A stretch of DNA of 52,725 bases from Gemmatimonadota bacterium (GTDB lineage: Bacteria > Gemmatimonadota > Gemmatimonadetes > Gemmatimonadales > Gemmatimonadaceae): assembly GCA_028287285.1 (NCBI GenBank), contig JAQBPY010000189.1:1-52725 (forward strand), in the 5' to 3' direction. The notes under the pieces are model-generated. The model saw only the letters and a program-made list of their open reading frames with translations, searched no databases and was not told where the DNA came from. A program made the position numbers and the translations under genes. Below are positions 26,291 through 33,428 of the stretch, in pieces. Positions within the stretch are counted from its first letter, which is position 1. Each line of letters opens with the position of its first letter.

Positions 26291-27379
26291 TCACGAGATG
26301 AGCGGAATCACCTCCGCGGCAAACCGCTCCATTTCCTCGAGCTGCGGGCTGCACTGCAGCAGCAGGAGGCCAACGCCCGCGTCCCGGAATTCACGGATGC
26401 GATCGGCAACCTGTTCGGCCGTGCCCACGAGACCGGCGCGCAGGCCACGATTGGAAACGGAGTAGTCCTCGAGCGAGACACGCTGCTCGAGCTGCGTGTT
26501 GGCGAGCCAATCCTGGTAGTTGTGATATCCCGCCGAGCCCACGTCGACGTTCGTGATGCGCGCCCGCTCCCGTTCGGCCTCTTGGGGCGTGTCGCGGACG
26601 ATGACGTACGCGGCCATGCCGTATTCCATCGGGCTGCCGTCGGTCTTTTCACGGCGCACGCGCATGTCCGCAACCTTTGGAGCAATACGGTCCACCGGAT
26701 CTCCGTGCATGACGTATGCGTCGCACTTGCCGGCGATGAGATTTTTTGCCGTCTCCGATTCGCCACCGGCGTAAATGGTTGGGCCCGGCCGCCGGACGGG
26801 CTTGGGCTCGACGATGAGCTCGTCCACCGTGTAGTAGCTGCCCTTGTGGGTGAGGCGTGATTCACGCCACGCGCCGCTGACCACGTCGAGCCACTCCGCG
26901 GTGCGCGCGTAGCGGTCGTCGTGCTGGTCGAAGTGCACGCCGTACCGGCGGGCTTCGTCGGCCCACCATGCGCTCACCACATTGAGTGCGAGGCGGCCAT
27001 TGGAGATCTGGTCGATGTTGGCCGCGCGCTTTGCGAACTGCGCCGGCGGGTGGTACTGCGGGCGCACGGCCACCATGAGCTCGAGCTTGTCCGTGACCGC
27101 GGCGAGTGCGGCCGCCGTGCTCCATGCATCGAGCGCCGGCGCGTCGGCGCCCTTGATGTCGTTAAGGAACAATTCCGCGATGAGTGTAAGATCGAACCCG
27201 AGCTCCTCGCTGCGCTGCGCGAGCTTGCGCGTGTAGTTCCAGCTCGCGTCCATCCGCTCGTCGTCGACGTTGCGGAGCCAGCCGCCAAACACGGGGAGCC
27301 AGTAGCCGAAGCGCATTTTTTTCGCAGCCACTGAGCTGGCGGTCGCCGGCTCGGCTTCCGGAAGCAACGTTGCACTCAC
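26291..27379 (-). CDS. LLM-class flavin-dependent monooxygenase
   Basis: A 362-residue bacterial-luciferase-like monooxygenase (TIM barrel, reduced FMN dependent). Seen: MRFGYWLPVFGGWLRNVDDER at the first strand, LTLIAELFLND, MVAVRPQYHPPAQFAKRAANIDQISNGRLALNVVSAWW, the flavin-phosphate loop PTIYAGGESETAKNLI and GTAEQVADRIREF. It is closest in feel to the alkanesulfonate/dimethylsulfone monooxygenases (SsuD, SfnG), which release sulfite from organosulfur compounds; the exact substrate is not known. The start is GTG 27379, overlapping the stop of the ATP-grasp gene as GTGA, so the pair is coupled. The operon is preceded by a Cys/Met-rich leader peptide, which fits a sulfur-related role. Confidence 0.88.
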   Translation of the reverse strand: MSATLLPEAEPATASSVAAKKMRFGYWLPVFGGWLRNVDDERMDASWNYTRKLAQRSEELGFDLTLIAELFLNDIKGADAPALDAWSTAAALAAVTDKLELMVAVRPQYHPPAQFAKRAANIDQISNGRLALNVVSAWWADEARRYGVHFDQHDDRYARTAEWLDVVSGAWRESRLTHKGSYYTVDELIVEPKPVRRPGPTIYAGGESETAKNLIAGKCDAYVMHGDPVDRIAPKVADMRVRREKTDGSPMEYGMAAYVIVRDTPQEAERERARITNVDVGSAGYHNYQDWLANTQLEQRVSLEDYSVSNRGLRAGLVGTAEQVADRIREFRDAGVGLLLLQCSPQLEEMERFAAEVIPLIS

Positions 27380-28347
27380 GCGCCCACCTCGACCGGTGCG
27401 CCGGATGCGCGCAGCTCGATGTAGTCCACGAAGCTCGTCCAGGGATCGAAGCCGACGACGTTCGGCGCGTCGGCAACGAAGTTCGAGAGTGCGTTGATGT
27501 CGTAGAAGTAGTGCTTGCCGTCGCGGTCGTCGACGAGGTATTCGATGCCGCCGATGTCGAGACCCGTGAAGCGCGAGATGCGCTCGACCTGCTCGATGAT
27601 GTCCGTGGGCGGCGTGTAGCCCTCGACTCGCAGCCCGGTCTTTACCGCATCGACGGCGCATGCCGCACCGACCAGCTCGACGCCGCTCGTGGTCTGGCAG
27701 GCGTCGGCGGGACAGAGGTCGAAGGAGCCGGTGGCGGGATAGACGTTGATGGCGTAGAGGTACTTGCCGTTCAGCGTCTCGACGCGCGTGATGTGTCCGT
27801 TGCGCAATGGCGAGGCTTCCTGCACGAGGGCCACGCCGTCGATGCCGAGCTTCACGTTTCCTGCGGCGAGCTCGCTCGAGAGTGCGGCCGCGGTCTCATA
27901 CTTCGTGATCCCTGCTCCGCTGCCTCCGATGTTGGCCTTCACGAGCACCGGATAGCGCAGGTCGGTGGCGGCGTCCACGGCGAGCGACGCGTCGTTGATG
28001 GCGACGGAGCGCGGAGCGGGCAGGCCGAGCTCCACGAGCGCGTCGATTTGCGTGGCCTTGGACAGCTCGTACGCGTAGACCTTGCTGCCGTTGATGACGG
28101 GAACGCCAAGCCGCTCGAGGTGCCGCAGCCAGTGGAGTGTGTGAAACGTGGACTGGCCGTGGCCGCGCAGGTACGCCGACGGGCTCGCGCGGTTCACGAC
28201 GACGGAGTAGCTCGACGTCCGCTCGGCGGGGTCGAAGCGATGCGCCGCTGCATCGAGGCGGACGTACGGCAGGCCGCGCCGTTCCAGCTCGACGAAGAGG
28301 GGCTTGAACCAGTCTGGGTGCTCGTGATACACGGCGATCGGGCGCAT
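27376..28347 (-). CDS. ATP-grasp enzyme (RimK-like)
   Basis: A 323-residue ATP-grasp ligase-type protein. The N-terminal pre-ATP-grasp part (MRPIAVYHEHPDWFKPLFVELERRG) is followed by the ATP-binding subdomains: LRYPVLVKANIGGSGAGITKY (Lys and Gly-rich loop), VALVQEASPL (adenine/ribose contact) and the metal-binding end ISRFTGLDIGGIEYLVDDRDGKHYFYDINALSNF with Asp/Glu and DIN. Such enzymes join a carboxylate to an amine or thiol through an acylphosphate. The acceptor is unknown. It is the first enzyme gene of a two-gene operon with the flavin monooxygenase, 76 bases after an intrinsic terminator and 140 bases after a 31-codon Cys/Met-rich ORF. Confidence 0.85.
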   Translation of the reverse strand: MRPIAVYHEHPDWFKPLFVELERRGLPYVRLDAAAHRFDPAERTSSYSVVVNRASPSAYLRGHGQSTFHTLHWLRHLERLGVPVINGSKVYAYELSKATQIDALVELGLPAPRSVAINDASLAVDAATDLRYPVLVKANIGGSGAGITKYETAAALSSELAAGNVKLGIDGVALVQEASPLRNGHITRVETLNGKYLYAINVYPATGSFDLCPADACQTTSGVELVGAACAVDAVKTGLRVEGYTPPTDIIEQVERISRFTGLDIGGIEYLVDDRDGKHYFYDINALSNFVADAPNVVGFDPWTSFVDYIELRASGAPVEVGA

Positions 28348-28422
28348 TGAGGCTCACTTGAGAGAGAGGGAAACAAATCGTGCCGCTCCGCGCTCCGTTC
28401 CCACGCTGATCATGATGCCCCG

Positions 28423-28460
28423 AAAAACAGAGCGCCCCGATCCATGTGGGACCGGGGCGC
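28423..28460 (-). terminator. Intrinsic terminator / attenuator before the ATP-grasp gene
   Basis: On the - strand, GCGCCCCGGTCC (28460-28449) pairs with GGATCGGGGCGC (28443-28432) over 12 bp with one G-U pair around a CACAT loop, followed by TCTGTTTTT. It lies 28 bases after the stop of the leader peptide and 76 bases before the ATP-grasp ATG, so the enzyme genes are only expressed by read-through. Confidence 0.88.
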
Positions 28461-28487
28461 GACAGCGACGGTGCTTACGTCGATGAC

Positions 28488-28583
28488 CTAGTAGTGCGCG
28501 CCACCCGTTCCCTGCGGCTGGAGCCGCATGGATGTACACATGCACATGGTGCACATGAGTTGGTTGGCAGACTGTCGGATCAT
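28488..28583 (-). CDS. 31-residue Cys/Met-rich leader peptide
   Basis: A short ORF whose residues 9-19 read LMCTMCMCTSM: three Cys (C11, C14, C16) and four Met codons within ten codons. It is followed at 28 bases by a strong intrinsic terminator and then the ATP-grasp/monooxygenase operon. A near-consensus promoter (TTGACA, 17 bp, CATAAT) ends 7 bases before the ATG, so the message is predicted to be leaderless. The favoured reading is a Cys/Met attenuator peptide: stalling at these codons when Cys or Met is scarce would let an antiterminator form. The alternative is a small modified or metal-binding peptide (CxxCxC) processed by the two enzymes. The C-terminal half (RLQPQGTGGAHY) is not Cys-rich. 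Confidence 0.75.
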   Translation of the reverse strand: MIRQSANQLMCTMCMCTSMRLQPQGTGGAHY

Positions 28584-28590
28584 GAGTCGT

Positions 28591-28619
28591 ATTATGACTT
28601 GGGCTGGGGGTAATGTCAA
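28591..28619 (-). promoter_or_regulatory. Sigma-70-type promoter of the Cys/Met leader
   Basis: On the - strand -35 TTGACA (28619-28614, perfect consensus), 17-bp spacer, -10 CATAAT (28596-28591). Seven bases separate the -10 from the ATG at 28583, so transcription should start at or within a base or two of the start codon. Confidence 0.85.
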
Positions 28620-28715
28620 GCGCTTTTGCGCGTGCGGGATGACAGATGACCGCGGACGGCGCGCTCCCGACACGCGCTTCGCGCGTACGGGACGGCAAGT
28701 CGACTCGGCGCCCTG

Positions 28716-28746
28716 TCATCCCGCAGTCGGGCACCGACTGTCGGGA
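28716..28746. repeat. Hairpin repeat related to the one at 35534
   Basis: TCCCGCAGTCGG (28719-28730) pairs, with one mismatch, with CCGACTGTCGGGA (28734-28746) around GCA. The flank TGTCATCCCGCAGTCG is shared with the inverted repeat at 35534-35570. It lies 52 bases beyond the end of the outer-membrane protein gene on the - strand and may act as its terminator. The rest of 28620-28797 holds no gene I can support. Confidence 0.5.
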
Positions 28747-28797
28747 GATACTGCACCGTTCTGGAGGCCAGTCTCAGCGCAGCGGTATGTAAACGGC

Positions 28798-31113
28798 CTA
28801 AAAACGCGCCTCCACATACGTGTCCATGCGCCACTGCTTCCTGGGGTTGATGCCACGCGCCACGTCGAAGCGGACGAGGCCGTCCATCATCGACCAGCCG
28901 AATCCCGCGCCCGACATGGGCACCCCGACGTTGCCGAGATTATTCCGGCTGCCGGCCCAGCCCATGTCCGCGAACACCACGGGGCGAATGATGCTGCTGC
29001 CAAGCGCAGCCTCGATGCGCGTGAGCCAGAAGGCATTGCCCACCTCCGTGCCGGGCCGCTGTCCGCGCACCGTTTGCGTGCCCCCCAGGTACCACATGCG
29101 CTGCACGGGCAAGCCGCCAAGGGACGTTCCGCCGGCCAGGGTAAGCGAGACAGCCCCGCTGCGGACGCCATGCGACGCCGTGAGGTCGACGGCCGCACGG
29201 CCGTAAGACGTCGCTTCGCGCAACCCTCCTTCCAGACGGACATCGGAAAAGAGGCGGAACGCGTCGGGATCGATGCCGAGGGTGTTCGTCATGCGCGTGC
29301 GGGCGCCCACAAATGGGCCTTCCGTCGCAACGAAGTTCGGCTCGAACGCCGACCCGTGCACCACCCGCGCCAGCGAGAATGTGGTGCGGGGCGTCGCGGT
29401 GTTTTGGTGCTCCGCGAACACCGACCAGATGAATGCTCCGCCGGCCGCATCGTCGGGAACGGAGCTCAATTCGAGCCCGGTGGCTCGATAGTAGAAGCCT
29501 TCGTCGCGCCCAAAAAGGAACGCGGAGATGGAGCTGCCCAGGCTGAGCGGATTGCCCCAGTCACTCGCGGACACGAGCCGGTGATAGCCGGAGAGTGTCA
29601 GCGTACGTCGAAGGTCACTGCGTGAAATACCGGCCTGCGCATTGGGATGGAGATCGGCGAGACCGAACCGCGCGCCGGCGTAGAGCGCGTAGCCTGCCCC
29701 GAGCTGCTGAGCCGCATGCCCGCCGACGGAAAGCCCTTCAATGCGGTTATAGCGAAAGTTGTCGAGCGCCAGAGTGGGGAGCTGCGGCGCAAAATCCGGC
29801 TGTGCTCCCATGGACAGGGCGTTCTTGACCAGCGCGTCCATCTCCGCGGCATCAAACGTCTCCTCGCCCTTGTCATAGATGGAGGGCGGGAGATCGGGCG
29901 AATTCGCGAGCTTGAGCGAGTCGCAGGGAATGATCGTGAACACCGGATTGGGATTTCCTTCGGGCTGCCGCGTGTACGTGCGGTTGCCGGTGCTGTCGCA
30001 CTGCGCTTTCATGCGACGGTCGCGGCGCGTCTCACGGTCGACGTCGGCCTTGCTCTTCCCCCCAACCGCCACGCCTACCTGCACGCCACCACCACGACCG
30101 CGGTTGGGAGCAGCGACGATGGGCGGAAGCGTCTCACCCGAATTCACGTTCTCGTAGGTGAACTTCTGCTCGAGCTTGAAGGGTGAATGCACGAAGCTCA
30201 TGTTCATGCCGCCCTCGAGCACCTGGAGCCGCGGCAGCCAGAAGCGGCCCTGATACAGGCCGTATTCCACGCCGATTGCGCTGATGGACGCAGTCATGGG
30301 AAACAGCAATGGCTTCACGAGCATGGGCACGTCATGGAACGACGACGAATCGCCTTCTTCGGCGACGGCCTTGATGTCCATCGGCACGCTCATGCGGTAG
30401 GCCGCACGCACCAGCTGCCCGCCGGAGAGGTCGAACCAGAGCGAGCCCACGGCGAGGTTCCAGCGCGGCGTGCGCGGCCGCACCTTGAGCTCGCGCAGGC
30501 GGATGGCCTTTCCATCAGGCAACCGAAAGGTTGCAGAATCGCCCACCTCGTAGGTGTAGTAGGCCTCGGAGCCCTCCGCCAGCGGGTTGACGACACCCTG
30601 ATTCTCGTCGACGGCCTGGCGGGCAGCGTTGGAGCCGATCCAGAGTGTCTCGCTGCCGGGATAGTACGGAATGGGCGAGATATCGCCGTCCATGCGAACG
30701 GTTGCCGACTGGCCGGCAATGGGTACCACAGTGCGTGACCCGGTAACGTCGACGTAAGCGCCAATGCCGCGGCGCCAGCGGACGTGAGTGGACTGCTCGC
30801 TCCGGAACGCGAGCCTGTCGCGTCCGAATTTGGTGAAGCCCACGCCGGCCGAGATGCGCTGCAGTGTCGTGGCGTCGTAGCTCAGGAGGGCGGAGTCCTG
30901 CCGCATGCGGGCGTCGCGCGCGAGGAGGAGGAGGCTTTTGGCCGCGTCGTCGTGGAACGCCGTGGTGAGATGCTGGGCCGTTACCGGAATTTTCCTTGGC
31001 TCACGCTTGGGCCGTTGGGCCCCCGCCGTGGAATCGCGCCCGGGGGCCTGAGTTTTTTGCGGAGGAACAGGCGTTGCCTGCAGGAGAGCGGCGGCGACGA
31101 GGTATGCCAGCAT
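28798..31113 (-). CDS. Outer-membrane beta-barrel protein
   Basis: A 771-residue protein beginning with a signal-like segment (MLAYLVAAALLQATPVPP), followed by a Pro/Lys-rich linker and a long soluble region of repeated beta strands (residues ~70-480). The C-terminal ~270 residues have alternating hydrophobic strands and Gly/aromatic turns (GYALYAGARFGLADLHPNA, LTLSGYHRLVSASDWGNP, RPVVFADMGWAGSRNN). The protein ends in Phe (YVEARF), the outer-membrane assembly signal. It resembles the surface-antigen (BamA/TamA C-terminal) or DUF5686 type barrels; no POTRA domains are evident. The start is ATG 31113 because the upstream extension to 31323 is antisense to DDAH. It is divergently transcribed from DDAH. 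Confidence 0.8.
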   Translation of the reverse strand: MLAYLVAAALLQATPVPPQKTQAPGRDSTAGAQRPKREPRKIPVTAQHLTTAFHDDAAKSLLLLARDARMRQDSALLSYDATTLQRISAGVGFTKFGRDRLAFRSEQSTHVRWRRGIGAYVDVTGSRTVVPIAGQSATVRMDGDISPIPYYPGSETLWIGSNAARQAVDENQGVVNPLAEGSEAYYTYEVGDSATFRLPDGKAIRLRELKVRPRTPRWNLAVGSLWFDLSGGQLVRAAYRMSVPMDIKAVAEEGDSSSFHDVPMLVKPLLFPMTASISAIGVEYGLYQGRFWLPRLQVLEGGMNMSFVHSPFKLEQKFTYENVNSGETLPPIVAAPNRGRGGGVQVGVAVGGKSKADVDRETRRDRRMKAQCDSTGNRTYTRQPEGNPNPVFTIIPCDSLKLANSPDLPPSIYDKGEETFDAAEMDALVKNALSMGAQPDFAPQLPTLALDNFRYNRIEGLSVGGHAAQQLGAGYALYAGARFGLADLHPNAQAGISRSDLRRTLTLSGYHRLVSASDWGNPLSLGSSISAFLFGRDEGFYYRATGLELSSVPDDAAGGAFIWSVFAEHQNTATPRTTFSLARVVHGSAFEPNFVATEGPFVGARTRMTNTLGIDPDAFRLFSDVRLEGGLREATSYGRAAVDLTASHGVRSGAVSLTLAGGTSLGGLPVQRMWYLGGTQTVRGQRPGTEVGNAFWLTRIEAALGSSIIRPVVFADMGWAGSRNNLGNVGVPMSGAGFGWSMMDGLVRFDVARGINPRKQWRMDTYVEARF

Positions 31114-31237
31114 GCTGATGGGCCCTGGTGGATGGGGACGTGTCAACTGGTACGCATGAGGCGGCTGAAAGTTTCCCCTCCATGTCGGCGGTTGGCGAGG
31201 AGTGCTACGTTTGTCGTCCTTGCCTTTCCGCACAGGT

Positions 31238-32011
31238 ATGACACCAGAACTCATTGCGCTGACGCGGCCCGTGAGCGCTTCGATCGCCGAGTGCGAGCTG
31301 ACGCACCTGTCGCGCGCACCCATCGACGTAGTCCGTGCGGCCGCCCAGCACTCGGCCTACGAAGCTGCGCTCCGGTTGCTCAGGGTATCGGTGATCCAGG
31401 TGGGCGCCGCACCGGAGCTTCCCGACGCCGTGTTCATCGAGGACACGGCGATCGTGCTCGATGAAGTGGCGGTCATCACACGTCCGGGCGCGGACATTCG
31501 GCGCCGCGAAACCGACGCGGTTGCCGAGGTGCTGTCCGAGTATCGGACGGTGTTGGCGCTCGATGCGCCGGCCACGCTGGATGGCGGTGACGTCCTCACA
31601 ATGGGACGGACGATTTACGTGGGGCGATCCGGCCGTACGAATGACGAGGCGATTGCGCGTGTAGGCGCCATGCTGGGGCCGTACGGCTATCGTGTCGTAG
31701 CGGTCGATTTCGCCGGATGCCTGCATCTCAAGAGTGCGGTGACGGCGGTGGCATATGACGTGGTGTTATTGAATCCGGCATGGGTACGGGCGTCAGCGTT
31801 TCCGGGATACGAGATCATTCACGTCGACCCCTCGGAGCCGCACGCGGCGAATGGGCTGCGTGTAGCAGGCGCGGTGGTGTTTCCGGAGCATTTCCCGCTC
31901 ACACGTACGCGTCTCGAAGGGCGTGGCTTGCATGTGGTAACGGTGCCGTGCGACGAGCTTGCCAAGGCGGAAGGCGCGGTCACGTGCTGTTGTCTTCTCT
32001 TTTCCGTATAA
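31238..32011 (+). CDS. Dimethylarginine dimethylaminohydrolase (DDAH)
   Basis: A 257-residue guanidine-modifying enzyme that by family hydrolyses N-omega-methylated arginines to citrulline and methylamines. Seen: the acidic substrate contacts in AAPELPDAVFIEDTAIV, LDGGDVLTMGRTIYVGRSGRTN, the catalytic His in FAGCLHLKSAVTAV and the catalytic Cys near the C-terminus in AEGAVTCCCLLFSV. The run of three Cys at the active site is unusual, since one is normally sufficient. The start at ATG 31238 (MTPELIAL) matches the family N-terminus; the longer frame from 31202 overlaps only the intergenic region. Arginine deiminase or citrullinase-like activity cannot be excluded. Confidence 0.9.
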   Translation: MTPELIALTRPVSASIAECELTHLSRAPIDVVRAAAQHSAYEAALRLLRVSVIQVGAAPELPDAVFIEDTAIVLDEVAVITRPGADIRRRETDAVAEVLSEYRTVLALDAPATLDGGDVLTMGRTIYVGRSGRTNDEAIARVGAMLGPYGYRVVAVDFAGCLHLKSAVTAVAYDVVLLNPAWVRASAFPGYEIIHVDPSEPHAANGLRVAGAVVFPEHFPLTRTRLEGRGLHVVTVPCDELAKAEGAVTCCCLLFSV

Positions 32012-32025
32012 GGCAGAACGCAAGA

Positions 32026-32055
32026 GCAGGCCCTTCGCTTCGCTCGAGGACGACA
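32026..32055 (+). repeat. Dispersed intergenic repeat, copy B
   Basis: Begins GCAGGCCCTTCGCTTCGCTC and ends AGGACGACA, 14 bases after the DDAH stop. It differs from copy A at two positions. Confidence 0.6.
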
Positions 32056-32088
32056 ACCAGGCGCACGACAACTCCGGACGGGACGACA

Positions 32089-33342
32089 ATGCATAAACGC
32101 GATTTCCTGCGCGCCATGGGCGGTGCGTCAATGGGCATGCTGCTGGGTGACCGGGTCTGGACCCGATACGCCGATGTGTCGCCGAGCGAGCTCGCGACCG
32201 ACGACGATTTCTGGACGCTCCTGCGCGGACAGTATCGCCTCAAGCCGGACTACATCAATCTCGAGAACGGCTACTTCTCCATGCAGTCGGAGCCGGTACT
32301 TGCGGCGTTTCTCGCGCGCGTAAGGGAGATCAACTACGAAGCGTCGTACTACATGCGCACGCGGCAGGTGGACGACCGGATCGCGGTGCGCAAGAGCCTC
32401 GCTCGTCTCGCCGGGTGTTCGCACGAGGAGATTGCGTTAACGCGCAACACCACCGAATCGCTCGACACGGTCATCTCCGGCTACGACTGGAAAGCCGGCG
32501 ACGAGGCGGTGATGGCCGCGCAGGATTACGGCGCAATGCTGGACATGTTCGCGCTGCAGGCACGGCGGCACGGGGTGGTGAACAGGATCGTGTCGCTGCC
32601 CATCAACCCGCAGTCGGACGCCGAGATCGTGCGGCTCTACGAGAGTGCCATCACGCCAAGGACACGACTCCTGATGGTGTGTCACATGGTGAACATCTCC
32701 GGCCAGGTGCTTCCGGTGCGCGCCATTGCGGACATGGCGCACGGCAAGGGCGTGGACGTCATGGTGGATGGTGCGCATTCGTTTGCGCAGATGGACTTTC
32801 GCATTCCCGACCTGGGTGTCGACTACTATGGCGCGAGCCTCCACAAATGGCTCGGCACGCCACTCGGCGCAGGATTGTTATATGTCCGCGCCGACAAGAT
32901 AGAAAAGCTTTGGCCGGTGTATGCTGACTCGAGCGTTCCGGACACCGACATTCGCAAGCTGAATCATACGGGGACCCATCCGGTGCATACGGATCTGGCA
33001 ATCGACAATGCCATTGCGTTTCACGAGGGAATCGGAGTCCAGCGCAAGGAAGCGAGGCTGAGATTTCTGCAAACATACTGGACGTCGAAGGTGCGCGGCA
33101 TGCCGAATGTGGTGCTCAATACACCGGCAGACCCTCGGCGCAGCTGCGCGATTGCGAATGTCGGCGTGCGGGGCATTCCTCCCGCGGACCTTGCCAGGAC
33201 GTTGCTGGAGAAATACAAGGTGTGGACGGTGGCGATCAATACGGCGAACGTCCAGGGAGTGCGGGTGACGCCGCACGTGTATACCACCACGGACGAGCTG
33301 GATGCCTTTGTCCGGGCGCTGCAGGGGATTGCGGCCGGATGA
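32089..33342 (+). CDS. Exported class V PLP-dependent enzyme (cysteine desulfurase/epimerase-like)
   Basis: A 417-residue aminotransferase-fold protein of the NifS/isopenicillin N epimerase class. The N-terminus MHKRDFLRAMGGASMGMLLG resembles a Tat signal, though the pair is Lys-Arg rather than Arg-Arg. Seen: substrate region INLENGYFSMQSEPV, ALTRNTTESLDTVISGYDWKAGDE, the PLP Asp and His in VDVMVDGAHSFAQM, and the Schiff-base Lys in YGASLHKWLGTPLGAGLLYV. No active-site Cys as in desulfurases is seen. The product therefore is uncertain: an epimerase or lyase is likelier than a desulfurase. ATG 32089 is chosen because upstream sequence overlaps DDAH. Repeat copies B and C flank the gene. Confidence 0.8.
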   Translation: MHKRDFLRAMGGASMGMLLGDRVWTRYADVSPSELATDDDFWTLLRGQYRLKPDYINLENGYFSMQSEPVLAAFLARVREINYEASYYMRTRQVDDRIAVRKSLARLAGCSHEEIALTRNTTESLDTVISGYDWKAGDEAVMAAQDYGAMLDMFALQARRHGVVNRIVSLPINPQSDAEIVRLYESAITPRTRLLMVCHMVNISGQVLPVRAIADMAHGKGVDVMVDGAHSFAQMDFRIPDLGVDYYGASLHKWLGTPLGAGLLYVRADKIEKLWPVYADSSVPDTDIRKLNHTGTHPVHTDLAIDNAIAFHEGIGVQRKEARLRFLQTYWTSKVRGMPNVVLNTPADPRRSCAIANVGVRGIPPADLARTLLEKYKVWTVAINTANVQGVRVTPHVYTTTDELDAFVRALQGIAAG

Positions 33343-33347
33343 TTGGA

Positions 33348-33375
33348 GCAGGTCCTGCGCTTGGATCGGGACGAC
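33348..33375 (+). repeat. Dispersed intergenic repeat, copy C
   Basis: GCAGGTCCTGCGCTTGGATC followed by GGGACGAC, 5 bases after the aminotransferase stop. Diverged from copies A and B in its middle. Confidence 0.5.
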
Positions 33376-33428
33376 GGTCAGCTTTGTTCAAGGGACGACA
33401 AATCAAATCACTCGGGAGTGGGCGGGAC

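Noticed and set aside
32089..32150. Genuine twin-arginine signal on the PLP enzyme
   Set aside because: The pair is Lys-Arg (HKRDFLRAMGG) and not Arg-Arg, so Tat export is possible but cannot be asserted.
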